From JAUXFS01 sp050329575 (GTDB lineage: Bacteria > Pseudomonadota > Alphaproteobacteria > Rhodospirillales > Defluviicoccaceae), in NCBI GenBank assembly GCA_050329575.1, contig JBHJOP010000131.1:1-24993 (forward strand): DNA of 24,993 bases, given 5' to 3'. The notes beneath the pieces were generated by a model. That model searched no databases, was not told the DNA's origin, and saw only the letters and a list, made by a program, of their open reading frames with translations. A program made the translations under genes and the position numbers. Below, piece after piece: positions 1 to 6,187 of this stretch. Within the stretch, counting starts at the first letter, position 1; every line of letters starts with the position of its first letter.

Positions 1-107
1 GGATCGGCGATCTCCTCGCCCCAATCGTCGATCGGCAGCAGGCGCGACAGTCGATCCCTCCCGGTCGCCAGATCGCTCACCACGAGGCCGAGATGATCGA
101 AGATCAT
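1..107 (-). CDS. VOC/glyoxalase-family protein, N-terminal part only (runs off the window)
   Basis: The minus strand reads an ATG at 107-105 whose first bases overlap the TGA of the AAC(3)-like gene (ATGA overlap), and the frame stays open to the window edge, giving 35 residues. They begin MIFDHLGLVVSDLATGRDRL, the usual start of the vicinal-oxygen-chelate fold: a first beta strand with a metal-ligand-type His at residue 5 (DHLGLVV), followed by a helix. Glyoxalases, methylmalonyl-CoA epimerases and many polysaccharide- or polyketide-cluster VOC proteins start this way. The reaction cannot be told from this fragment. The overlap places it as the fourth gene of the FkbH-ACP-AAC(3) operon. The remaining metal ligands lie outside the window. 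Confidence 0.8.
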   Translation of the reverse strand, partial: MIFDHLGLVVSDLATGRDRLSRLLPIDDWGEEIAD

Positions 108-898
108 GCCGCCCGCCGGTTCGTTCCCTCGCGGATCAGCGCCCGGGGATCCTCCTTCAGCATCGCGGTCGCGGTCTCGAAGAAGTCATGCGCCCCGACG
201 GCGACCACGGCCACCCGGCCGATGGACGAGACGGACAGCTTCCCGGTCTCGAGAAGTCGCGCACGGAGACGGGAGAGGTCGGTCGCCGTGTCCCTGTCCA
301 GGTCCCTGACGAAATAGCGGCAGATCGCCTGCCGGCGCCGGCCATCGGCCTGGACCACCGTCCCCGTGAACTTCTTGTGGAACCGGTAATCGACGCCCGC
401 CCTCTCCTCGACGTAATGGACGAAGGTGGCGCGGTCGAACGAGCAGCCGGCGCAACAGATCCTCGCGTCGAGTTGATGCAGCTTGGCGAACGCGGTGTCG
501 CGGCCGAAGCACTCGTTGGCCCGGCTGGTAGCGAAGACATGCGCGAAGCGACCGAGGGCGGCGACGCTGAACATCGGGTTGCAGGACCGCAGCACGCCGG
601 GCCAGTTCCGGAACCGCTCGCTGATCGCGCCGACCGCACTCGGCGAGTGACGCACGTCGAACGGCTCCGAGCAGGTGAAACTGTAGGTGAAGGTGGGCAT
701 CACCAGTGTGCCGGCCGGCCCGAGGCGCATCAGTATGGCCTCGATCAGCCTGTCGCAGCGTTCCTCGGGCGTAGCAGGCGGAAACTCCGCGGTGACGATC
801 GCATCCCCGTGCAGAAACAGGACGTCACCGCCATTGACGCCGCAGGCGGCGAGAGCGGCGTCCACGTCGCCTGGGGTGACGGTCGCGAGATCGGTCAC
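104..898 (-). CDS. AAC(3)-family (Antibiotic_NAT fold) acyltransferase
   Basis: A 264-residue protein of usual family length. The GTG start at 898-896 overlaps the ACP stop as GTGA; an upstream extension in frame would run across the ACP gene and is not plausible. Family landmarks are GDVLFLHGD (residues 24-32), GTLVMPTFTYSF (63-74), FDVRHSPSAVGAISERFR (80-97), RSCNPMFSVAALG (104-116) and FVHYVEE (159-165), which carries the conserved His. The usual RSxHP reads RSCNP here, so one conserved His is Asn. AAC(3) enzymes acetylate the 3-amino group of 2-deoxystreptamine drugs, but many homologues sit in sugar or acyl biosynthesis loci. Placed directly after a carrier protein and an FkbH enzyme, this one more likely moves an acyl group from ACP or CoA to an amine or hydroxyl. 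Aminoglycoside resistance is not supported. Confidence 0.85.
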   Translation of the reverse strand: MTDLATVTPGDVDAALAACGVNGGDVLFLHGDAIVTAEFPPATPEERCDRLIEAILMRLGPAGTLVMPTFTYSFTCSEPFDVRHSPSAVGAISERFRNWPGVLRSCNPMFSVAALGRFAHVFATSRANECFGRDTAFAKLHQLDARICCAGCSFDRATFVHYVEERAGVDYRFHKKFTGTVVQADGRRRQAICRYFVRDLDRDTATDLSRLRARLLETGKLSVSSIGRVAVVAVGAHDFFETATAMLKEDPRALIREGTNRRAA

Positions 899-1146
899 GT
901 CTGCAACCCCTTGGCGCCGAGACTGCGTCGGATCGCCACGATGCTCTTCAGTTCCGCCATCTCCTCGGTCGTGAACCGCACACCGAAGGCCTCTTCGATT
1001 GTCAGAAGCAGGTTGAAGTGAGCGAGCGAGTCCCACTCGGGGAAGGCGCCGACCGCCAGGTCGGCATCCTCCGGATCGAAGGCGGCGTCAGGAAACAGCT
1101 GCCGCAACAGCTCGGGAATCGTCGATTGCAACACGGTCGAACACAT
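895..1146 (-). CDS. Acyl carrier protein (stand-alone PCP/ACP)
   Basis: A small acidic helical protein of about 83 residues. The motif EWDSLAHFNLLL has the phosphopantetheine-accepting Ser at about residue 40 in the DSL context, and a typical late helix reads EEMAELKSIVAIRRSL. The start is uncertain: ATG at 1146 (chosen), GTG at 1134 or ATG at 1170. All overlap the 3' end of the FkbH gene by 45 to 83 bases, and none has a convincing ribosome-binding site, so translation may be coupled to FkbH. The stop overlaps the start of the AAC(3)-like gene by four bases. The neighbours suggest that it carries a glyceryl-type or other short acyl group loaded by the FkbH protein. A discrete ACP beside FkbH is common in methoxymalonyl-type and glyceryl-type pathways. 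Confidence 0.88.
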   Translation of the reverse strand: MCSTVLQSTIPELLRQLFPDAAFDPEDADLAVGAFPEWDSLAHFNLLLTIEEAFGVRFTTEEMAELKSIVAIRRSLGAKGLQT

Positions 1147-2947
1147 CCAGGTGGGGGATGACAATGGCATTGAGATCGGCGAGATAATGCTCGCCCGACG
1201 GCTCGCGGTCGGTCGTGCCCTTCAGTCCGGCGCTGACGAGCAGTGCATCGTGGTCCCCGCCCTCGGCGCGCGAGAACCCATGTTCGCGGAGGAAGGGCTC
1301 GGCGACCCGGTTGCGGCCGGTCGGGCGGAACTCGCCGACCAGCCAGCGGAAGCCGCTCGCTCTCAGCGCGCTCACGCACGCCTGCAGCGCCCAGGCCTCG
1401 AGATGGCGGCCGAGCACGCGACAACTGACCAGGAAGGTGTCGAGGAACGCCACCTGAGGGTGCGACGTCGTCCGGCAGATCACCAGGACGACGTTGCCGT
1501 GATCGCCGAACCGGTCGCTCAGGTGAACGAGGAAGGCCAGATTTCGGCGCGCCGAAGCCAGGGCCTCGAGATCCGATCGCCGGTGTCGGACGGTGCGCAG
1601 GTTGAACTGGTTGGTCTTGGCGCACAGCTGCGCCGCCCGCGCGATGGTGCCGGCGTCGACAGCGACCACGCGCGGATCGAGTTCGATGCTTCTCAGGAAT
1701 TCCGTTTCGTCGGCGTGCGCCCGGCTCTCCATTCGGAAGTGGCGGCGGGCTTCGTACTGCTCCGCCTTGTGGCGATCTTCGCGGGTGGTTTCGAACCGGG
1801 CGAAGGCGACGAGCGCGTTCAGCATCGCCGGCCAGGCCTCGACTTCGCGCGGGACTTCGGGCGTGCACACCTGCGGCAGATCCCGGCGCACTCTCTCCCG
1901 TTCGAGGGGGTTGTCGTCCCAGAACACGACACTGTCGAGGCCGAGCCCCAGCTCGTCGGCGATGGCGCGGATGTTGGCAGGCTTCTCGTTCCAGTCGATG
2001 CGGTGGGCGGCGATGTCGGTGCGCCTCAGAACCATCCCCGGGTGGCTGTCGAACACCCGCCACACGTCCCCCTCTTCGTTCTTCGAAGCCAGTGCCAGCA
2101 CCACACCGCGCCCCGTCAGCGCTCGAGTGGCGGCCTGGAAGTCACGGTAGGCCTCCCCGATGCCGTCCTCACCGAGCCGGAGCCCGTCGAGACCGTCCTC
2201 GCCGACCGTGCCGCCCCACAGGGTGTTGTCGCAATCGAGGATCAGGAGCTTCCTCGCCGGCCTGTCGATCCGTTCCAGGAGTTCGGCGATCCGTGTCGCC
2301 ACCGTCCGCAGGCCGACCGCGGAGAGGCGACAGCGCGCGGCATAGTGGTTGCGCGGGTCGAAACAGAGGTCGGTTCCCGGACGGGCGAAGAACGGATCGA
2401 GTGGCAGAACGTAGAGAGCCGAGAACCGTTCGATCCGGTCGTACAGGAGGGACTCCAGCCTCGAGGCCACGCGGTTCCATGCGGAGCGGCGCCGCGCGAC
2501 TTCGATCGCCGTTGCGGCGACGGGCGCCGACCAGGCGACGACGAGCCCGGAACCGGGCTGATGCGAGAGCCGGGCATCCAAGGCGGCGATCACCGGATGC
2601 AGCAGCCGATCGATCGCGCCATCGTCCGCCTCGGCCGTATCCTCCAGATCCTCGAGCGGGATCACGTCGGCCAGGAACAGTGCCCAGACAACAAACCGCG
2701 CCTCGCCGGGATCGAACAGTACGCTCGCCCAGTCCCCGTAGCGGCCGAAGTCGAGGGATCGCGCGCGACCGAGGATCGCCCAGGCCGGGTGCCCGGGCAA
2801 CAGGTTGCCGGTCGAGGTCAGTCGGAGCGGACGCCGGTCACCGGCGTCGGTGGCTCCACCCTGGATCGCCTGGATCTGCGCGACGCGAGAGACGTGTTCG
2901 ATCGGACCCACCCCTGAAGGCGTGATTTGCAGCCAAAGCACGCGCAA
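1088..2947 (-). CDS. FkbH-like protein: HAD-IIIC phosphatase with GNAT-like acyltransferase domain
   Basis: About 619 residues from the TTG chosen at 2947. Residues 1-230 form the N-terminal domain usual in long FkbH proteins. A HAD-IIIC core follows: ILDCDNTLWGGTVGEDG (about 236-252) with the DxD nucleophile pair at 238 and 240, ASKNEE (287-292) and VFWDDNPLERE (341-351). The C-terminal part has TNQFNL (445-450), SDRFGDHGN (477-485) and SCRVLGR (508-514), whose Cys is the position proposed to hold a glyceryl thioester. Characterised relatives take 1,3-bisphosphoglycerate, remove phosphate and load glyceryl on ACP, and the ACP gene overlaps this one. The start is weakly defined: GTG at 2941 and 2911 are alternatives. 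The frame stays open to 3352, but that extension is Arg/Pro-rich and has no recognised domain. Confidence 0.9.
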   Translation of the reverse strand: MRVLWLQITPSGVGPIEHVSRVAQIQAIQGGATDAGDRRPLRLTSTGNLLPGHPAWAILGRARSLDFGRYGDWASVLFDPGEARFVVWALFLADVIPLEDLEDTAEADDGAIDRLLHPVIAALDARLSHQPGSGLVVAWSAPVAATAIEVARRRSAWNRVASRLESLLYDRIERFSALYVLPLDPFFARPGTDLCFDPRNHYAARCRLSAVGLRTVATRIAELLERIDRPARKLLILDCDNTLWGGTVGEDGLDGLRLGEDGIGEAYRDFQAATRALTGRGVVLALASKNEEGDVWRVFDSHPGMVLRRTDIAAHRIDWNEKPANIRAIADELGLGLDSVVFWDDNPLERERVRRDLPQVCTPEVPREVEAWPAMLNALVAFARFETTREDRHKAEQYEARRHFRMESRAHADETEFLRSIELDPRVVAVDAGTIARAAQLCAKTNQFNLRTVRHRRSDLEALASARRNLAFLVHLSDRFGDHGNVVLVICRTTSHPQVAFLDTFLVSCRVLGRHLEAWALQACVSALRASGFRWLVGEFRPTGRNRVAEPFLREHGFSRAEGGDHDALLVSAGLKGTTDREPSGEHYLADLNAIVIPHLDVFDRVAIDDSRAVAAAVS

Positions 2948-3528
2948 TTTCTCGGCAGTCCCTGGATACCATCGGAATCTTTCGCTCGCGTTAACAACAC
3001 GCCACGGATCGCGGGCGTGCGCGGCAGGATCGAGGCGTGGACGGTCGTGCCGGTCAATCGCCTGAAGCAGATCGGCCGATCCCGCGCCGGAAGGGTGCTG
3101 TATGGACGGCTGGGGGCCCACATCATCGGTGGCTTTTGGAGCCGCCCGGCGCCGGGTGAAGGCCCCCTCCCTGCCGGCGCCATCGGTATTGGATCGGGTG
3201 TTGATCGAAGCACGGGGAATCAAGATGGAGACCATCGTCGACACCCATGAGCTGGGGATCCGCATCGCAACCCGGGCGGAGGGCCGGTCGGACCTCCGGG
3301 TCGAGCGGGTCGCCTGCGGCGACGCCGCCGCTGCGAGGCGACAACACCGCACGGAGGGCGGGAGGACGCGTGCCGAGCGCCGGGTGGGCGGAGGCGCGAC
3401 ATTTCGTCGAAAAGCCTCAGATGGTGTGGTATGAAGCTCGGGTGCCCGTGTTCGATGCTCCGGCGACCGACGCGGCGGCTGTCTCGGATGCGCCGGAAGC
3501 GGGACGCGACACCGACGGGAGGAAAGCC
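2948..3528. other. Divergent intergenic region between the FkbH operon and the DUF2189 gene
   Basis: Frames are open on both strands here, but their translations are Arg/Pro/Gly-rich shadows without recognisable domains. The stretch 2930-3000 is AT-richer than its surroundings and faces the FkbH start, so it is the likely promoter area for the minus-strand operon. No convincing -35/-10 pair or terminator was found. An in-frame ATG at 3421 could extend the DUF2189 protein by 36 residues. Confidence 0.5.
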
Positions 3529-4326
3529 ATGGCAGACAACGGTGCCCGGGCGACCCACGGCAACGCCTTTCCCTACGCTGACCGGGTCAACGGGGTGACC
3601 GTTTCCGACACCCTGCGCTGGCTCGGCGCCGGGTGGCGGGACTTCCGGCGCTCGGGAGCCGTCAGTCTCGCCTACGGATTGATATTCGTCGTTGCCGGGC
3701 TGGTGCTGACGGTCGGGCTCTACCTCGCGGATCTCGCGCATCTGATCGTGCCGCTGACAGCCGGTTTTCTCCTGGTCGGACCGGCGCTGACGGTCGGCTT
3801 CTACGCCATCAGCCGCGACATCGAGCAGGGTCGAACGGCACAGTTGACCACGGCGATCACCGCCTGGCGCGCCAACCCGATCCACCTGCTCGCACTCGGC
3901 CTTGCGCTGGTGCTGTTCCTGATCGTCTGGGTCCGCCTCGCCGTTCTGATCTTCGCGCTGACCTTTCCCTACACGACCGCCTCCCTCGAGGCGATGGCGG
4001 AAGCCGCTCTGTTCACCGTCGAGGGGCTGACCTTCCTCGGCATCGGCACCGTGGTCGGTGGCATCATGGCGACGCTTGCGTTCGTCACCAGCGTGTTCTC
4101 GCTGCCGATAATGCTGGACCGCAAGGTGGACATCATCCAGGCGGTGACGACCAGCGTGGTGGCGGTGGCGATGAACGCCCGGGTGATGGCGGTCTGGGCA
4201 GCGCTGATCGTTGCCTTCACCGTTGTCGGGCTGGCCACGTTCTACGTCGGCTTGGCGATCACGCTGCCGTTGATCGGCCACGCCAGTTGGCACGCCTACC
4301 GTGCGGTCATCAGGCAACCGGCGTGA
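3529..4326 (+). CDS. DUF2189 family polytopic inner-membrane protein
   Basis: A 265-residue protein. The ATG at 3529 was chosen because GGGAGG lies 6 bases upstream; the frame is open upstream, and ATG 3421 is an alternative. The N-terminal WLGAGWRDFRRSGAVSLAYG (31-50) and the segment FLLVGPALTVGFYAISRDIE (80-99) match the DUF2189 pattern (WLxxGWRDL, then LVGPLLAxGLYExSR). Hydrophobic stretches near 43-66, 72-94, 118-147, 166-195 and 221-255 suggest five or six membrane segments. The family is widespread in proteobacteria and has no established biochemical role; older annotation links it to cytochrome c oxidase subunit I-like proteins, which is not demonstrated. It stands alone here, divergent from the FkbH operon and followed by a hairpin. 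Confidence 0.88.
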   Translation: MADNGARATHGNAFPYADRVNGVTVSDTLRWLGAGWRDFRRSGAVSLAYGLIFVVAGLVLTVGLYLADLAHLIVPLTAGFLLVGPALTVGFYAISRDIEQGRTAQLTTAITAWRANPIHLLALGLALVLFLIVWVRLAVLIFALTFPYTTASLEAMAEAALFTVEGLTFLGIGTVVGGIMATLAFVTSVFSLPIMLDRKVDIIQAVTTSVVAVAMNARVMAVWAALIVAFTVVGLATFYVGLAITLPLIGHASWHAYRAVIRQPA

Positions 4327-4411
4327 CCGGGCGATGACCGCGGGCCGGTCGATGCCGGCAACATCATTCGAATAATAGTAGTATAGTAGTTAAGACACTG
4401 CCCAAAGAAGA

Positions 4412-4452
4412 CCCCCGCATCTCATCCGTTGAGGGATGGCGGGGGCCCCTTT
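4412..4452 (+). terminator. Hairpin terminator, probably bidirectional, after the DUF2189 gene
   Basis: CCCCCGCATC at 4412-4421 pairs with GATGGCGGGGG at 4435-4445 with one bulged G, across a loop of about 13 bases. AAAG before and CTTT after the stem can extend the pairing. The T-tract is short, so termination strength is uncertain. It lies 85 bases after the DUF2189 stop. Confidence 0.55.
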
Positions 4453-4652
4453 GATCGGAAGTCTATCGACTCCGCGCCCGACCACGTCGGACGATATCTT
4501 GGTCTTTGCGGTGCGCTGCCGATGCCAAGGGGTCGGCAACTCACATCTTGCCCGGTGGAGTCATACGTTGAGCGCACCTCCACATCTGATTGAACATATG
4601 ATTACTTTAGGAAGGAAGCTTCGTCGCTGTCAACAAGAATGAAAGCCGATAA

Positions 4653-4666
4653 CCCCCAAATGGGGG
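4653..4666 (-). terminator. Short GC hairpin downstream of the double methyltransferase
   Basis: CCCCC AAAT GGGGG forms a perfect five-pair hairpin with a four-base loop. It lies 64 bases beyond the minus-strand methyltransferase stop. On the minus strand it is followed by TTATCGGCTTTC, a poor U-tract, so a terminator role is only tentative. Confidence 0.35.
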
Positions 4667-4729
4667 CAACCTGCTTGGGCTTCCTGTCCCATGACGCTGC
4701 ATGCCGCGCCCGCACGACGTCTGCCATCG

Positions 4730-6187
4730 TCACTGCCGTCGGCAGTCGAACACGCGCAGCCCGGCGCCGTCGATCCGCCGATCGATCCGCCATCCCGCCT
4801 GCGCGAGCAAGGCCTCGATCTCCAAGGCCGTGTAGTCGTTGACATAACCGCACCGTCGGCGCTCCTCCGGCGCATCGCCGTCGGCAGGCCGGTAACTGGT
4901 GATCAGGTGCGGCGCGACCGCCGCCGCGCACAACACGCGAACCGGATCGTGCACGAACTCGATGATATCGAGCAGCACAACCACGTCGAAGGTTCCGTCC
5001 GGGAAGCCGCCGTCGTTGAGATCGCAGACCACCGTCGCCGGATCGAACGGAAGCAGGTCCGAAGGCACGTAGCGGCAATCCGGGGGCAGCCTGTCGCGGA
5101 GCGCCATCACCCCCGCGCCGACGTCGAGCACCCGCGATGCGGGCGCGACCAGCGGAGCCGCCAGGCGAACGCGTTCGGCGGCGCCCTCGCGCATCGCCTC
5201 GAAGTCGGCCCACCGCGCGGCATCGGTCGCCTTGCGGGCGATCACCAGCGCGGTGGTCGCCGCCCGCACGTCGGCATCGGCCGGCGACCGTTCCAGGGGC
5301 GGCAACGGCTCCGGTCGCCGTTCGGGCTTGTCGTACAGCGCCGATCGGGTCACGCCGGGGGCGAGGGCGAACACGTTGAAGCACTCCGGCGTCGGCGCGA
5401 AGGTCACCAGTGGTCCGCCCATGGTCGGATGGGGAAAGCGGTACTGGCGGAAGCCGCGCACCTCCAAGGCCTCGCACATCGCCAGCATCGCGTCCCGCCG
5501 CTCGCCCGACCGGAACGCCAGTCCGTGCTCCCAGATCACCGCCGCGACCCGGCCAGAGTCCAGAAGCCGGCCGGCGCCGGCGATGACCTCGGGCTCGAAG
5601 CCCTCGACGTCGACCTTCATCACCACCCTGCGCCGGGCCAGATCGGGCCGCTCTTCAACCAGCAGATCGAGCGGCAGCACCGGGACGGTGACCTCGCCCA
5701 GCCGCCCCGCGCCCTGCGGCAGGCCGAGGCCGTACAGGCTGTGACCCATCGTCGAATTGAACAGCAGTGGCGCCGTGCCCGGCGCCGCTCCCGCGGCGAC
5801 GGCCACCACCTCGATCGCCGCGGCGAGGCGGTTACCCGCCACGTTTCGCATCAATTGACCGATGTTGCCGGGATGGGGCTCCACCGCCAGCACCCGGAGG
5901 CGACCCGGATGGCGGGTGGCGGCGTGCAACGCGAAAATCCCCCAGTGGGCACCGACGTCGATGAACAGATCGTCGGGTTCGAGATGGACGTCGAGAAACC
6001 GTCGCGTCGGATACTCGTAGCCGCCGCGCTGGCTCTCGCCGCGAACCAGCGCCGCGACCCCCGGATCCTCGAGATCCGCCCGCCGCAGGACCAGGCTGAA
6101 CCGCGGCCTGCCGTCGGCGGCCGGAAACGCCGCAGTCAGGGTGGCGACGTCGCCGCGCCCGCGCGGCGCGGAGCTGGCCGGCGTCAT
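4730..6187 (-). CDS. Tandem methyltransferase: FkbM domain plus second class I SAM-dependent domain
   Basis: A 485-residue protein with an ATG start overlapping the helicase stop as ATGA. The N-terminal half is an FkbM-type methyltransferase: SAM loop FIDVGAHWGIFALHAA (75-90), the acidic end of strand 2 in VEPHPGN (102-108), and KVDVEGFEPEVIAGAGRLL (191-209), the family's typical D-x-EG segment. The second half has its own SAM loop, RVLDVGAGVMALRDRLP (352-368), then PSDLLPFDPATVVCDLND (375-392) and FDVVVLLDIIEFVHDP (400-415), like methyltransf_11/12 or ubiE-type domains. FkbM enzymes mostly O-methylate sugars or polyketides; the acceptors here are unknown. No signal peptide or membrane segment is seen, so it should be cytoplasmic. 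A fused pair could modify two positions of one substrate. Coupling to a DNA helicase is unexpected for glycan methylation. Confidence 0.85.
   Translation of the reverse strand: MTPASSAPRGRGDVATLTAAFPAADGRPRFSLVLRRADLEDPGVAALVRGESQRGGYEYPTRRFLDVHLEPDDLFIDVGAHWGIFALHAATRHPGRLRVLAVEPHPGNIGQLMRNVAGNRLAAAIEVVAVAAGAAPGTAPLLFNSTMGHSLYGLGLPQGAGRLGEVTVPVLPLDLLVEERPDLARRRVVMKVDVEGFEPEVIAGAGRLLDSGRVAAVIWEHGLAFRSGERRDAMLAMCEALEVRGFRQYRFPHPTMGGPLVTFAPTPECFNVFALAPGVTRSALYDKPERRPEPLPPLERSPADADVRAATTALVIARKATDAARWADFEAMREGAAERVRLAAPLVAPASRVLDVGAGVMALRDRLPPDCRYVPSDLLPFDPATVVCDLNDGGFPDGTFDVVVLLDIIEFVHDPVRVLCAAAVAPHLITSYRPADGDAPEERRRCGYVNDYTALEIEALLAQAGWRIDRRIDGAGLRVFDCRRQ

Larger units (their letters stand above)
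4327..4729. other. Lower-GC intergenic patch between convergent genes
   Basis: This 403-base gap separates the DUF2189 gene (plus) and the double methyltransferase (minus). It is visibly less GC-rich than the flanks, with an AT-rich run near 4365-4394 that contains TAGTAGTATAGTAGTT, and two hairpins annotated separately. A plus-strand open frame at 4436-4642 gives 68 residues with no recognisable domain, starts inside the first hairpin and lacks a ribosome-binding site, so it is not called. The patch may be a decayed insertion or simply a double-terminator region. Confidence 0.5.

Noticed and set aside
104..898. Aminoglycoside resistance gene
   Set aside because: Only the fold matches. A conserved His is replaced, and the gene is coupled to a carrier protein and an FkbH gene.
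1151..2917. A 588-codon plus-strand open frame across the FkbH gene
   Set aside because: It is the antisense shadow of a gene with clear HAD-IIIC motifs. The translation has no recognisable domain and is rich in Arg, Gly and Pro as expected for GC-rich shadows.
2948..3352. N-terminal extension of FkbH up to 3352
   Set aside because: The residues are Arg/Ser/Pro-rich with no family similarity, and the known N-terminal domain is already present after 2947.
4436..4642. A 68-residue plus-strand ORF
   Set aside because: It starts inside a hairpin terminator, has no ribosome-binding site and no domain-like sequence.
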